This document shows positions 8,694 through 17,249 of a stretch of DNA of 64,000 bases, piece by piece. Location of the stretch: the NCBI GenBank assembly GCA_963739245.1, contig CAVTZP010000003.1:351104-415103 (forward strand), written 5' to 3'. A program made the position numbers and the translations under genes. The stretch's first letter is position 1; the number at the start of each line of letters is the position of its first letter. The notes under the pieces are model-generated. The model searched no databases. It saw nothing but the letters and a program-made list of their open reading frames with translations, and was not told the DNA's origin. This stretch comes from CAVTZP01 sp963739245. GTDB lineage: Bacteria > Chloroflexota > Dehalococcoidia > Dehalococcoidales > BS750m-G39.

Positions 8694-9812
8694 TTAAAAG
8701 AGATGGGGAGATTTTACTTTTGAGGGAGTTTTGCTTTTTCGCTCTTTCTTGATAACCTGCGGTTTGCCCTTGCCTTTAGTCAAAGAAAGCTCCTCAGCCA
8801 TTCTCAGGGCATACTGGTCGGTCATGCCAGCGATATAGTCAACCACCCTTCGCTCTGGCTCATCGCTGTAAAAGCTATACTCCGGCGGCAGCTTGTCTAT
8901 ATGCTCATTGAGGTATTTATATAGTGAGCGAACTACCTGCCGTGCCCGCTCTGACTCCTCCTGGGCCGAGCGTATATTGTATACCTGCTCAAAGAGAAAC
9001 TGGCGCAGGGTATTAGTTGCCTCAAGAATCTGGGGGCTCATCGTGATTTTAGGATTTTCCCGGCTTTTGCCCCTTACCTCCCATGAGTTATCAATAATGT
9101 CATAGACCATGGTATTGATGCGGAGGGAGTGGGAATTACCCAATCTGATGATGGCGGAGATGGGTAAATCGCCCTCGGTAATCATGTCGGCTCTTATGGC
9201 ATCATCAATGTCATGGTTGATGTAGGCGATGGTGTCTGAAATCTTAACTATTTCACCCTCAAAGGTATTTACTTTTCCCCAGCCCTTCCCCCAGATATCT
9301 ACCCTGGTCTTGGAGTGATTTAGGATGCCGTCCCTCACCTCCCAGGTTAGGTTTAGCCCTTGACCATTCTTCTCCAGCGTGTCAACCACACGCAGGCTCT
9401 GCTCGTTATGTCTGAAGCCCTGGGGGTAGAGCTCGTTAAGGACTTCCTCGCCAACATGACCGAATGGGGTGTGACCCAGGTCATGGCCCAGGGCAATCGC
9501 CTCAGTCAAGTCCTCATTGAGGTTCAGGGCACGGCTTATAGTGCGGGCTATCTGGGATACCTCCAGGGTGTGGGTGAGCCGAGTTCGGTAGTGGTCACCC
9601 AGGGGGGCAATGAAAACCTGGGTCTTGTGCATGAGCCGGCGGAATGCTTTACAGTGGATAATGCGGTCACGGTCGCGCTGAAAGGCGGTGCGAATCGGGC
9701 AGGGCTCTTCGTATTTTAGTCTCCCCCGGGAAGACTTGCTTTTTACGGCGTAGGGTGAAAGGCTTTCCTCTCTATCTTCGATTAGCTGGCGGATATTAAG
9801 ATGCCTTATCAT
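8694..9812 (-). CDS. dgt: dGTPase-family dNTP triphosphohydrolase
   Basis: A 372-residue HD-superfamily enzyme that hydrolyses dNTPs to nucleoside and triphosphate. Metal ligands are visible as H in RTRLTHTLEVSQIAR, the HD pair in GHDLGHTPFGH and a later aspartate in ISDTIAYINHDIDDA. The N-terminal PIRTAFQRDRDRIIHCKAFRRL block is typical of the short dGTPase-like subfamily. It overlaps the ppsA stop by 4 nt (ATGA), so it is the second gene of a ppsA-dgt operon. The C-terminus is a lysine/proline-rich tail. Confidence 0.92.
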   Translation of the reverse strand: MIRHLNIRQLIEDREESLSPYAVKSKSSRGRLKYEEPCPIRTAFQRDRDRIIHCKAFRRLMHKTQVFIAPLGDHYRTRLTHTLEVSQIARTISRALNLNEDLTEAIALGHDLGHTPFGHVGEEVLNELYPQGFRHNEQSLRVVDTLEKNGQGLNLTWEVRDGILNHSKTRVDIWGKGWGKVNTFEGEIVKISDTIAYINHDIDDAIRADMITEGDLPISAIIRLGNSHSLRINTMVYDIIDNSWEVRGKSRENPKITMSPQILEATNTLRQFLFEQVYNIRSAQEESERARQVVRSLYKYLNEHIDKLPPEYSFYSDEPERRVVDYIAGMTDQYALRMAEELSLTKGKGKPQVIKKERKSKTPSKVKSPHLF

Positions 9813-12064
9813 CGGCGCTCTAATCGTGCTTCAACTTTAGCAATTATCTCTTTAGTGGTGCCAATCATATCCGGACTTACTGAGACTGAGGTAATGCCCC
9901 ATTCTACCAGCTTTTCGGTAAGTTCGGGGTATACCGAGGGTGCCTGCCCGCAGATAGATGAGGTGACACCCATACTCTTTGATACCTTAATCGCCTTCTC
10001 CAGGGCGATAAGCACTGCTTCGTCTCGCTCGTCAAATGTCTCGGCTAGCTTTTCGCTGTCGCGGTCAATACCAAGGATGAGCTGGGTTAGGTCGTTTGAG
10101 CCGATGGATATGCCATCAATGCCAACTTTAAGGAACTTCTCTATTAGGAAGATGTTGGACGGTACCTCAACCATCATCCATAGTTTGAAGTCTTTAGAGC
10201 GCACTAGCCCCTCAGCCTCCAGAATTTCCTTAGTCCTGGCTAGCTCATTAACTGTCCTGACAAAGGGAATCATCACCCATAGATTTTTATAGTCCTGCCT
10301 CACCCTCTTGATTGCTTCTAGTTCCAGTTTAAACACATTGATGTCGGTGATATATCGTGAGGCTCCTCTATAGCCGAGCATGGGATTTTCTTCCTCAGAC
10401 TCGTACTGTTGACCACCGGTAAGCTCTCTATATTCATTGGTCTTGAAATCGGTAGTCCGGTAGACTACGGGGCGAGGGTTAAAAGCCCGGGCAAAGGTTT
10501 TGATACCTTCGGCCAGCTTGTTAACGAATTCCTGCCCCCGCTTTTGGCTGAGCATATACTGGGGGTGCTCACCAATCTGGGCAATCATGAACTCGGCTCG
10601 GAGTAAGCCCACGCCATCAACATTACGGGCGGCTACAGCTTCAGCCAGCTCAGGTTGAGCCAGGTTTATATAGACCTTGGTCTTGGTCTTAATCGCCTCC
10701 TTGAGAATATCAGTGACCACAGTCATTTTTTCTTTGCCTATCTTGCCCTGGTAAACCTTGCCCCTTGAGCCGTCTACAGTGATTATCTGCCCATCGGTCA
10801 GGGTGGTGGTTGCCCCTTCGGCGCCGACAACACAGGGAATACCAAGCTCACGGCTAATGATGGCGGCGTGGGCGGTTCTACCACCGCGATTGGTGACAAT
10901 GGCTACTGCCCGTTTCATCGCCGGCACAAAGTCGGGGGTGGTCATCTCAGCCACCAGGACGTCACCCGTTTTCACCTTGTCTATTTGTGAGGCTTCAGGG
11001 ACTATTTTCACCGGTCCTGAGGCTATACCGGGACTGGCCGGTGCCCCGGAGAGAAGAACAGCGGCTTGGATTTCGGGTGTGACCTCACTGACATCCTTAA
11101 TCGTGGTTACTGGCCGAGTCTGGACGATGTAGACCCTTTTATCCTCTTTTGCCCACTCAATATCCTGGGGGAATTTATAGTGCCCTTCTAACTGCTTTCC
11201 TATTTTAGCTAGTTGGATTATTTCGTCGTCAGTTATCTTCTGCTCACTTTGTCTTGGCGGGGGGACTTGAACCCAAATATTAGTTTCTTGGCTATCGCTG
11301 GCTAGATTCCTGACCAGTTGCTGCTCTTGTTTAGCTGTTTTCTTGCTGACGATTTCTAGCCCGTCTTTATCTACCATATATAGGTCAGGGGTTATCTCCC
11401 CTGAGACGATAGCCTCACCGAGTCCGTAGACAGCCTCAATAACAATCTTGCTGTTATCGCTGGTTACCGGTTCTATGGTAAACATTACCCCTGAGGCTTG
11501 GGATTGAACCATTCTTTGAACGGGGACAGCGATTCCAACCTTGAAGTGGTCAAAACCATGCTGGTGCCGATAGAAGATGGCGCGTGGTTCAAAGAGGGAT
11601 GCCCAGCACTCCTGTACTGCCGCTACCACCTCCTTTTCTCGCTCCACATTGAGGAAGGTGCGCTGCTGGCCGGCAAAGGAGGCTTCCGGCAGGTCTTCAG
11701 CGGTAGCTGAGGAGCGCACTGCCACCAGACCTCTGCCCATCTTAATGTAGGCTTGCTCAATCTCTTTGGCCAGTTCCGGAGGCATAGCGATATCTAAAAT
11801 TAGCCGTTTAACCTGGGCAGCAGTTTGTTGAAGCTGTTTGCTATCGCCTGAGTCTAATGGCTCCAGTAGATGGCGCATTTTATCAATGAGCTTCGACTTT
11901 TTAAGGAAATCAAAATAGGCGTCTGCGGTCACAATGAAGCCGGGGGGAACGGGTATGCTGGCGTTGGTCATCTCACCAAGATTAGCCCCTTTGCCACCAA
12001 CAGTGGCAACATCCTTTTTGGTGACCTCATTGAACCAAACAATCGCCTTTTTACCTTGATGCAT
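9809..12064 (-). CDS. ppsA: Phosphoenolpyruvate synthase
   Basis: A 751-residue enzyme converting pyruvate and ATP to PEP, AMP and phosphate, the gluconeogenic entry reaction. The N-terminal ATP-grasp domain starts at about residue 10 (GGKGANLGEM, later AVRSSATAEDLPEASFAGQ). The central swivelling domain carries the phosphohistidine in GGRTAHAAIISRE. The C-terminal PEP/pyruvate barrel has SIGSNDLTQL and the catalytic-loop ICGQAPS. Length is as expected. The start is supported by GGAGGT upstream and a promoter at 12094-12122. It fits with the GAPDH and enolase operon at 37.5-41.7 kb for carbon flow from pyruvate upward. Confidence 0.95.
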   Translation of the reverse strand: MHQGKKAIVWFNEVTKKDVATVGGKGANLGEMTNASIPVPPGFIVTADAYFDFLKKSKLIDKMRHLLEPLDSGDSKQLQQTAAQVKRLILDIAMPPELAKEIEQAYIKMGRGLVAVRSSATAEDLPEASFAGQQRTFLNVEREKEVVAAVQECWASLFEPRAIFYRHQHGFDHFKVGIAVPVQRMVQSQASGVMFTIEPVTSDNSKIVIEAVYGLGEAIVSGEITPDLYMVDKDGLEIVSKKTAKQEQQLVRNLASDSQETNIWVQVPPPRQSEQKITDDEIIQLAKIGKQLEGHYKFPQDIEWAKEDKRVYIVQTRPVTTIKDVSEVTPEIQAAVLLSGAPASPGIASGPVKIVPEASQIDKVKTGDVLVAEMTTPDFVPAMKRAVAIVTNRGGRTAHAAIISRELGIPCVVGAEGATTTLTDGQIITVDGSRGKVYQGKIGKEKMTVVTDILKEAIKTKTKVYINLAQPELAEAVAARNVDGVGLLRAEFMIAQIGEHPQYMLSQKRGQEFVNKLAEGIKTFARAFNPRPVVYRTTDFKTNEYRELTGGQQYESEEENPMLGYRGASRYITDINVFKLELEAIKRVRQDYKNLWVMIPFVRTVNELARTKEILEAEGLVRSKDFKLWMMVEVPSNIFLIEKFLKVGIDGISIGSNDLTQLILGIDRDSEKLAETFDERDEAVLIALEKAIKVSKSMGVTSSICGQAPSVYPELTEKLVEWGITSVSVSPDMIGTTKEIIAKVEARLERR

Positions 12065-12093
12065 ATAACTCTACCTCCGTTTTACAACAATTT

Positions 12094-12122
12094 ATTATAC
12101 CATAATAGGGCGTTTCGTCTAA
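12094..12122 (-). promoter_or_regulatory. Promoter of ppsA
   Basis: Minus strand TTAGAC (12117-12122), 17-bp spacer, TATAAT (12094-12099). A short leader with GGAGGT precedes the ppsA ATG. Confidence 0.6.
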
Positions 12123-12150
12123 ATGCTCAGGTTAGAGCTTACTTAGTAAC

Positions 12151-12322
12151 CCATCCCCCTGACCCCCTTCCCTTACAAGGGAAGGGGGAAAGTAGTTTTA
12201 AGAGGGGGCGAAGCCCCCTCTTTTTTACTCCCCTTCTGGTGGGAGGGAATTAAGAGGGGCGTCAGCCCCTCTTTTATATTCTTCCCCCTCCCTTATCTAA
12301 GGGAGGGGGATAAAGGGGGAGA
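12151..12322. repeat. Palindromic intergenic repeat, composite copy 2
   Basis: Four hairpins in a row: CCCCCTTCCCTT/AAGGGAAGGGGG (12163-12187), AGAGGGGGC-gaa-GCCCCCTCT followed by six T (12201-12226), AAGAGGGGC-gtca-GCCCCTCTT (12252-12273), and CCCCCTCCCTT/AAGGGAGGGGG (about 12284-12309). It sits between two divergent genes, where a terminator would have no obvious job. Confidence 0.8.
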
Positions 12323-12334
12323 GTTGTCTCTTTA

Positions 12335-12363
12335 TTGACAGTGGGGGTGATGTAGAGTAAAAT
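12335..12363 (+). promoter_or_regulatory. Promoter of the bifunctional-nuclease-domain gene
   Basis: TTGACA (12335-12340), 17-bp spacer, TAAAAT (12358-12363). The expected +1 near 12370 lies downstream of an ATG at 12368, which argues for the later start at 12395. Confidence 0.65.
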
Positions 12364-12394
12364 TTTAATGCTGGCGGCAAATGGAGGTATGAGC

Positions 12395-12946
12395 ATGATA
12401 GAGATGATTATTGATAGTATCAGAGTCAGCCTGATGAACTATCAGCGGGTGGTGATTCTGAAAGAAAAGACAGCCGACCGCTATCTACCAATCTGGATTG
12501 GTCCTGCCGAAGCCGATGCCATAGCGGTGAAACTCCAGGAGGTTAGGGTAGAAAGGCCGTTAACTCACGACCTGCTGCGCTCGGTCATTGATGCTTTAGG
12601 TGCTACCATTGACTCTATTATCGTCAGCGACCTTAAGAACGATACCTTTTATGCCAAGATTATCCTTAATGTAGATGGGAAGCAGATGGAGGTTGACTCT
12701 CGTCCCAGCGACGCCCTGGCGCTGGCAGTAAGGGTGGGCGTGCCCATCTATGCTGAGGAGGTAGTATTAGATAAAGCTGGCATCTTTTTGGACAAGGAGA
12801 CAGGCAAACCTCTCTCCTCGCAGAAGGAAAGTGAGGCTGGGGGTACGGGCAGGAAGGTAAGTGAGGATGAGATGAAAAAGATGTCGGCTTTCTACGACTT
12901 CATTAACACCCTTGATTTAGACGACTTTGATAAGCGTAAGTCCTGA
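12395..12946 (+). CDS. Bifunctional nuclease-domain protein (BFN, DUF151)
   Basis: A 183-residue member of the DUF151/BFN family, linked by work on plant and bacterial members to nuclease activity. The domain fills residues 1-135, with the typical start IEMIIDSIRVS, the strand motif RYLPIWIGPAEADAI and the C-terminal block DSRPSDALALAVR. The tail from about 140 is charged. I chose ATG 12395 because GGAGG (12383-12387) is 7 nt upstream and because family members begin MIEM. An ATG at 12368 lies upstream of the predicted +1. A terminator follows the gene. Confidence 0.88.
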   Translation: MIEMIIDSIRVSLMNYQRVVILKEKTADRYLPIWIGPAEADAIAVKLQEVRVERPLTHDLLRSVIDALGATIDSIIVSDLKNDTFYAKIILNVDGKQMEVDSRPSDALALAVRVGVPIYAEEVVLDKAGIFLDKETGKPLSSQKESEAGGTGRKVSEDEMKKMSAFYDFINTLDLDDFDKRKS

Positions 12947-12967
12947 CCCTCGCCTTTGATAATAAAG

Positions 12968-12998
12968 CGCCTAGAACGAAAAGGTCTGGGGTTTTTTA
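12968..12998 (+). terminator. Rho-independent terminator
   Basis: Stem CCTAGA/TCTGGG (one G-U pair) around a 9-nt loop, then a run of six T at 12992-12997. It separates the BFN gene from the ATP synthase promoter. Confidence 0.6.
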
Positions 12999-13023
12999 TT
13001 GACCAGAAAGCTAAAGGGGGAGC

Positions 13024-13052
13024 TTGACCAAAGGGGCGAGATTTGATATGCT
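13024..13052 (+). promoter_or_regulatory. Promoter of the ATP synthase operon
   Basis: TTGACC (13024-13029), 17-bp spacer, TATGCT (13047-13052). The first start codon, GTG at 13062, is 9 nt after the -10 box, and no ribosome-binding site precedes it. The leader is therefore 0-3 nt. Confidence 0.65.
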
Positions 13053-13061
13053 GCTCACGGC

Positions 13062-13283
13062 GTGAGCAAGTCGATTGCAGCCTTAAGGCTAACTGGTGTT
13101 GGCTTTTTCATCGGTGGTTCAATTGCTTTGGGTGTATTTGCTGGTCTCTGGGCTGATAGCAAGTTTGACACAAACTTCTTATGGTTGGTGGGTTTAATTC
13201 TGGGTTTGGTTGTTGCCTTTTATGGCGTTTATCAGATGCTTCTACCTCTGGTGCACGGCAAGCAAGACAAGGAGAATAGCTAG
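13062..13283 (+). CDS. AtpZ/AtpI-like ATP synthase accessory membrane protein
   Basis: A 73-residue protein with two predicted membrane helices (about 7-27 and 37-60), of the AtpZ/AtpI group that precedes atpB in many F-type operons and has been linked to assembly of the c ring. The sequence between the helices (GLWADSKFDTNFLW) is typical for that family. The start is GTG at 13062, first in the operon, without a ribosome-binding site. It overlaps atpB by one base (TAGTG), so atpB translation probably depends on it. Confidence 0.75.
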   Translation: MSKSIAALRLTGVGFFIGGSIALGVFAGLWADSKFDTNFLWLVGLILGLVVAFYGVYQMLLPLVHGKQDKENS

Positions 13284-14239
13284 TGCCGAAGCGGGGCTGC
13301 CTTGGTTGTTCCTTCCCTATTATAATTGGGGTTTTGCTTGTCTTTGTTGTTCTCTTTGCCATCGGTTTTGCTGCTGGTCCCTTGGGCCATAGCATGCTTG
13401 GTCTGGAGCTACCTAGCTGGCTGGCTCCCCCCAGCCCAACCCAAAGCTTCCCGCCCGAGGTGGTCTTTCACCTGTTTGGTTTTCCCATTACCAATAGCGT
13501 TATCGGTGCCTGGCTTACCATCATCTTCTTGGTTGGCTTTTCCTACGCCGTTACCCGTCGGATGAGACTCATCCCCGCCCGATTGCAAAGCCTGTTTGAG
13601 TCTTTCCTTGGCTGGCTGTATGACTTTTGCCGGAGTGTTGCCGGTGAGGAGAATGGGCGCCGCTTCTTCCCGATGATGGCGACCATCTTCCTTTTTGTTG
13701 CTTTTAATGCCTGGCTGAGCTTGCTCCCCGGGTTCGGCTCCATTATAGTGCACACCGCCGAGGGTGAGGTGCATCTGCTGCGGGGTGCTAACACTGATAT
13801 TAATATGCCGCTGGCACTGGCTCTTATGTCCTTTGTCTTTGTTGAGTTCTATGGTCTGAGGTACGGAGGGGGAATCCGTTATCTGGGAAAGTTTGTCAAT
13901 GTCGGTCCGTTTTTTAGGAGTTTGGGTCAGATATTTAGCGGCAAACTTCGGGCTGGCTTGAGCGGACTAATAACCGGGGTAATTAATATCTTTGTTGGCT
14001 TTCTGGAGGCATTGAGCGAGCTGGTGCGTATTGTTAGCTTTACCTTCCGTCTTTTTGGCAATATGACCGCTGGGGAGATATTGCTTTTGATTGCCACGTT
14101 CCTTATCCCGTGGATATTTGCCCTGCCCTTTTACGGGCTTGAGTTACTGGTTGGCTTTGTTCAGGCGCTTATCTTTGCTGGCTTAACTCTGGTATTTCTT
14201 ACCGTTGCCGTTGGTGCTCATGGCACTGAGGCAGCTTAG
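13283..14239 (+). CDS. atpB: ATP synthase F0 subunit a
   Basis: A 318-residue polytopic membrane subunit that carries protons to and from the c ring. The invariant arginine is in the helix-5 motif SFTFRLFGNMTAGE, followed by the last helix pair ending in TLVFLTVAVGAH. The N-terminus is long for the family, with one hydrophobic helix (about 8-32) and a Pro-rich link before the usual start. The start is GTG at 13283, overlapping the previous stop by one base. No other start with a better ribosome site is seen. Confidence 0.95.
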   Translation: MPKRGCLGCSFPIIIGVLLVFVVLFAIGFAAGPLGHSMLGLELPSWLAPPSPTQSFPPEVVFHLFGFPITNSVIGAWLTIIFLVGFSYAVTRRMRLIPARLQSLFESFLGWLYDFCRSVAGEENGRRFFPMMATIFLFVAFNAWLSLLPGFGSIIVHTAEGEVHLLRGANTDINMPLALALMSFVFVEFYGLRYGGGIRYLGKFVNVGPFFRSLGQIFSGKLRAGLSGLITGVINIFVGFLEALSELVRIVSFTFRLFGNMTAGEILLLIATFLIPWIFALPFYGLELLVGFVQALIFAGLTLVFLTVAVGAHGTEAA

Positions 14240-14263
14240 CATAGTTAAGAAAGGGGGAGAAAA

Positions 14264-14494
14264 ATGGACCCAGAAGTAATGAAGATGCTAGCGATAGGAC
14301 TGGCGGTTGGGCTGGGAATGTTGGGGCCAGCACTGGCTATCGGACTTATCGGTTTTTCCGCTCTGCAGGGACTAGCCCGCAACCCTGAGGCAAGAGGTCC
14401 GATAATGACCAATATGATTCTGGTCACAGCCTTTGCTGAAGCCATTGGCATCTATGTCCTGATTGTAGCCATTATTTTGGCGATGATTGTCTAG
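14264..14494 (+). CDS. atpE: ATP synthase F0 subunit c
   Basis: A 76-residue two-helix subunit of the rotor ring. Helix 1 (about 8-34) is glycine-rich, the loop has ARNPE at 38-42, and helix 2 carries the ion-binding glutamate E59 in TAFAEAIGIY. The residues that coordinate sodium in Na+-type rings (Gln in helix 1, Ser/Thr after the Glu) are not present: the residue after E59 is Ala and the helix-1 position is Ile. Proton coupling is therefore the better inference. A good ribosome site (AAAGGGGGAG) lies upstream. Confidence 0.95.
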   Translation: MDPEVMKMLAIGLAVGLGMLGPALAIGLIGFSALQGLARNPEARGPIMTNMILVTAFAEAIGIYVLIVAIILAMIV

Positions 14495-14516
14495 CAGAGA
14501 CAAGAGGAGAGAAATT

Positions 14517-14624
14517 ATGAACCAGGATGGTATACCTCTATCTATTGGTGTTATCATTGGAGCAGCGATACTTGGGGCGTTAATCCTAGTCGGTCTAATA
14601 GTAGCTGCTGTTCTTTCTATATAA
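14517..14624 (+). CDS. 35-residue membrane microprotein between atpE and atpF
   Basis: ATG at 14517 with GAGGAGA 6 nt upstream, TAA at 14622-14624. The product is MNQDGIPLS followed by one hydrophobic helix with glycines at 11, 15, 20 and 26. Aligned without gaps over 25 residues, its helix (from SIGVIIG) matches helix 1 of AtpE (from AIGLAVG) at about 9 positions, including four aligned glycines, and both begin M-[DN]-x-[DE]. It has no ion-binding acid and no second helix. It may be a half-c-subunit paralogue, a single-helix accessory subunit or a decayed duplication. The ribosome site, the clean spacing (22 nt after atpE, 12 nt before atpF) and the intact frame suggest it is translated. Confidence 0.65.
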   Translation: MNQDGIPLSIGVIIGAAILGALILVGLIVAAVLSI

Positions 14625-14636
14625 AGGGGGGTAAAA

Positions 14637-15146
14637 ATGGGAGGCCTGGCAAATCTGGGTATAAATATGCCAGTATTGCTGGCACAGATTATAAACTTTG
14701 TTATCCTTTTCGGGCTTTTGTATCTGGTTGCCTATAAGCCGATTATGCGGATGCTTGATGAGCGCTCCAGGAAGATTAAGGAAAGTATGGAGCAGACCGA
14801 GCTTATTAAGCAACAGGCGGAGCATGCCGAGGAGGAGGCTAAAAAGCGGATTGATGCCGCCGCCAAGGAAGGTCAGGAAGCAATCGCCCGGGCAGTGCGA
14901 ACCGGGGAAGGGGTTAAGCGGGAGGCACAGGAGCAAGCCAAGCAGGAGGCGGAAGCCCTTATCACCAGGGCACAGGCTGAGATTCAGCGGGAGCGAGATG
15001 AGGCTATTGACGAACTCCGTAAGGAGTTTGCTGACATAACCATAATGGCGGCAGGTAAGGTAATTGACCGCTCTTTGGATAAGAAAGCCCACCGCGAGAT
15101 TATTAAGAAGGTGCTTGACGAGAGCACAACTCTGAAGAAGGGTTAG
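14637..15146 (+). CDS. atpF: ATP synthase F0 subunit b
   Basis: A 169-residue peripheral-stalk subunit: one N-terminal membrane helix (about 8-28), then a long charged helix with Ala/Glu/Lys heptad-like pattern (30-150) that dimerises and reaches subunit delta. It ends in the conserved GKVIDRSLDKKAHREIIKKVL region. The start ATG has a strong AAGGGGGG upstream. Confidence 0.94.
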   Translation: MGGLANLGINMPVLLAQIINFVILFGLLYLVAYKPIMRMLDERSRKIKESMEQTELIKQQAEHAEEEAKKRIDAAAKEGQEAIARAVRTGEGVKREAQEQAKQEAEALITRAQAEIQRERDEAIDELRKEFADITIMAAGKVIDRSLDKKAHREIIKKVLDESTTLKKG

Positions 15147-15151
15147 ACAGC

Positions 15152-15694
15152 GTGGCAAGAAGGTTTTACGCTCAGCGCTATGCCCAGGCAGTGTTTGGTA
15201 TTGCCCGGGAAAGGAACGAGTTAGATAGATGGCAGTCCGACCTGAGGAAGATTGCCACTCTGGGTGAGGATGCTGCATTTCTTGCCCTGTTGGAGAACCC
15301 GAAGGTCCGTTTTGAGGATAAGGCAAGGCTGCTGTCCCAGTGGCTGGGTGATGTAAACCCACTGGCGCTAAATCTGGTCTATTTACTGGTGACTAAGGGT
15401 AGACTGGGCATGGTCGGTGATATTGCTGATGAGTATCAGCATCTGCTGGATAGCTATCGTGGTATAGAGCAGGCTGAGGTCATTACGGCTATTCCGCTTG
15501 ATGATGAGGATAGGCGAAGGTTGGAGGAGCGTCTCGGGGCAGTGGTGGGGAAGAAGGTGGTGGTCAAGCCCAGGGTGGACCCCGGTGTGCTCGGCGGCGT
15601 TGTTGCCCGGATTGGGGGCAAGCTGCTGGACGGTAGTACCCGTAGTAGATTGATGGCGCTGAAGAAGGCGTTGGCTAGCGGGGAGGTAAGATGA
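15152..15694 (+). CDS. atpH: ATP synthase F1 subunit delta
   Basis: A 180-residue subunit linking the b stalk to the top of the alpha3-beta3 head. The N-terminal helical domain begins ARRFYAQRYAQAVFGIARE. The C-terminal part has the conserved VDPGVLGGVVARIGGKLLDGS block. The start is GTG, 5 nt after atpF. Confidence 0.94.
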   Translation: MARRFYAQRYAQAVFGIARERNELDRWQSDLRKIATLGEDAAFLALLENPKVRFEDKARLLSQWLGDVNPLALNLVYLLVTKGRLGMVGDIADEYQHLLDSYRGIEQAEVITAIPLDDEDRRRLEERLGAVVGKKVVVKPRVDPGVLGGVVARIGGKLLDGSTRSRLMALKKALASGEVR

Positions 15695-15719
15695 ACAGGC
15701 TGTTACGGAGGTGGCTCAA

Positions 15720-17231
15720 ATGACAACTAGAGGGCAGGACATTGTTTCTGTCATCAAGCAGCAGATTGAGCAGTTTGGTGCTGCGATAACCATGGTGGAT
15801 GTTGGCACGGTGATTGAGATTGGCGATGGTATTGCCCGGATTCATGGGCTGGCGGCAGCCAAGTATAATGAGCTGCTTCAATTTCCCAACGATATTATGG
15901 GGATTGCCCTGAACCTGGAGGAGGATAGCGTTGCCGCCGTTGTCCTTGGCGATTATACCAGCATTAAAGAAGGGGATGAGGTGCGGTGCACCGGTCGCAT
16001 TGTTGAGGTGCCGGTGGGTGATGCCCTTATCGGCCGGGTGGTTGATTCCCTGGGTCGCCCTCTGGATGGCAAGGGGTCGATAAAGACGGATAAGACCCGA
16101 CCTGTGGAGCGGGTTGCTCCCGGTGTTACCTTGCGTAAGCCGGTGGATACCCCGGTGCAAACCGGTATCAAGGCGATAGATAGCCTGATTCCCATCGGTC
16201 GGGGGCAGAGAGAGCTTATTATCGGCGACCGCTCCACCGGGAAAACGGCTATTGCCCTGGATACCATTATCAACCAGAAGGGCGGTGACCTAATCTGCAT
16301 CTATGTCGCCATTGGTCAGAAAACATCTAAGGTGGCAAGGGTGGTCGCCGACCTGGAGACTCACGGAGCGATGAAGCATACCATAGTGGTGGCGGCTAAT
16401 GCCGCTGATTCCGTCGCCCTGCAATATCTTGCCCCTTACGCCGGCTGTGCCATGGGTGAGGAGTTCATGGAGCAGGGAAAGGACGCCCTGGTTATCTACG
16501 ATGACCTCTCCAAGCATGGTTGGGCTTATCGGCAACTTTCCCTGCTACTTCGCCGCCCGCCGGGACGGGAGGCGTACCCCGGCGATGTATTTTATCTGCA
16601 CAGTCGCCTGCTGGAGAGGGCGGCTAAGTATGCCCCAGAGTATGGTGGTGGTTCCCTTACGGCGCTGCCTATTATCGAAACTCAAGCCGGTGACTTATCG
16701 GCTTATATCCCGACTAATGTTATCTCTATTACTGATGGTCAGATTTATCTGGAGACCGACCTGTTTAATGCTGGTATCAGACCGGCGTTAAACGCGGGTC
16801 TGTCCGTATCCCGGGTTGGCAGTGCAGCACAGACTAAGGCGATGAAGCAGGTGGCCGGTAGGCTCAGGCTGGACCTGGTGCAATACCGGGAGCTGGCTGC
16901 CTTTGCTCAGTTTGGCACCGCCGACCTGGATAAGGCAACCAGAGCCCAGCTTGAGCGCGGTCAGCGAATTACCGAAATCTTGAAGCAACTGCAATATGTC
17001 CCTATGTCTGTGGAGAAGCAGGTTATGGTTCTTTATGCCGCCATTAACGGTTATCTTGATGATATACCGGTAGATAAAATCACTACCTTTGAGGCTAATT
17101 TTCACCGGTTTATGGAGGCAAATCACCCTGAGATAGGTAAAAAGATTGCTAAACAAAAAGAGATTCTCCCAGAGATTGAGGAGGAATTAAAGGCGGCAAT
17201 TTCCGAGTTCAAGAAAGGATGGGCAGTCTGA
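15720..17231 (+). CDS. atpA: ATP synthase F1 subunit alpha
   Basis: A 503-residue regulatory nucleotide-binding subunit. Walker A is GDRSTGKT (near residue 169), and the signature block is PALNAGLSVSRVGSAAQ. The C-terminal helical domain is complete. ATG at 15720 is preferred over GTG 15711, because GGAGG (15707-15711) is 8 nt before the ATG but overlaps the GTG. Confidence 0.96.
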   Translation: MTTRGQDIVSVIKQQIEQFGAAITMVDVGTVIEIGDGIARIHGLAAAKYNELLQFPNDIMGIALNLEEDSVAAVVLGDYTSIKEGDEVRCTGRIVEVPVGDALIGRVVDSLGRPLDGKGSIKTDKTRPVERVAPGVTLRKPVDTPVQTGIKAIDSLIPIGRGQRELIIGDRSTGKTAIALDTIINQKGGDLICIYVAIGQKTSKVARVVADLETHGAMKHTIVVAANAADSVALQYLAPYAGCAMGEEFMEQGKDALVIYDDLSKHGWAYRQLSLLLRRPPGREAYPGDVFYLHSRLLERAAKYAPEYGGGSLTALPIIETQAGDLSAYIPTNVISITDGQIYLETDLFNAGIRPALNAGLSVSRVGSAAQTKAMKQVAGRLRLDLVQYRELAAFAQFGTADLDKATRAQLERGQRITEILKQLQYVPMSVEKQVMVLYAAINGYLDDIPVDKITTFEANFHRFMEANHPEIGKKIAKQKEILPEIEEELKAAISEFKKGWAV

Positions 17232-17249
17232 AGGGGATGGGGTTAAAGA

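Larger units (their letters stand above)
12065..12394. other. 330-bp divergent intergenic region
   Basis: No gene is seen. It holds the ppsA promoter (minus), a composite of four palindromic repeat hairpins, and the promoter of the gene at 12395 (plus). Confidence 0.8.

Noticed and set aside
12201..12273. Terminators of ppsA or the BFN gene
   Set aside because: The hairpins look like terminators but lie between divergent start codons, upstream of both genes, so they are listed as repeats.
14264..14494. Sodium-type ATP synthase
   Set aside because: Subunit c lacks the Gln and Ser/Thr ligands that accompany the glutamate in sodium-binding rings.
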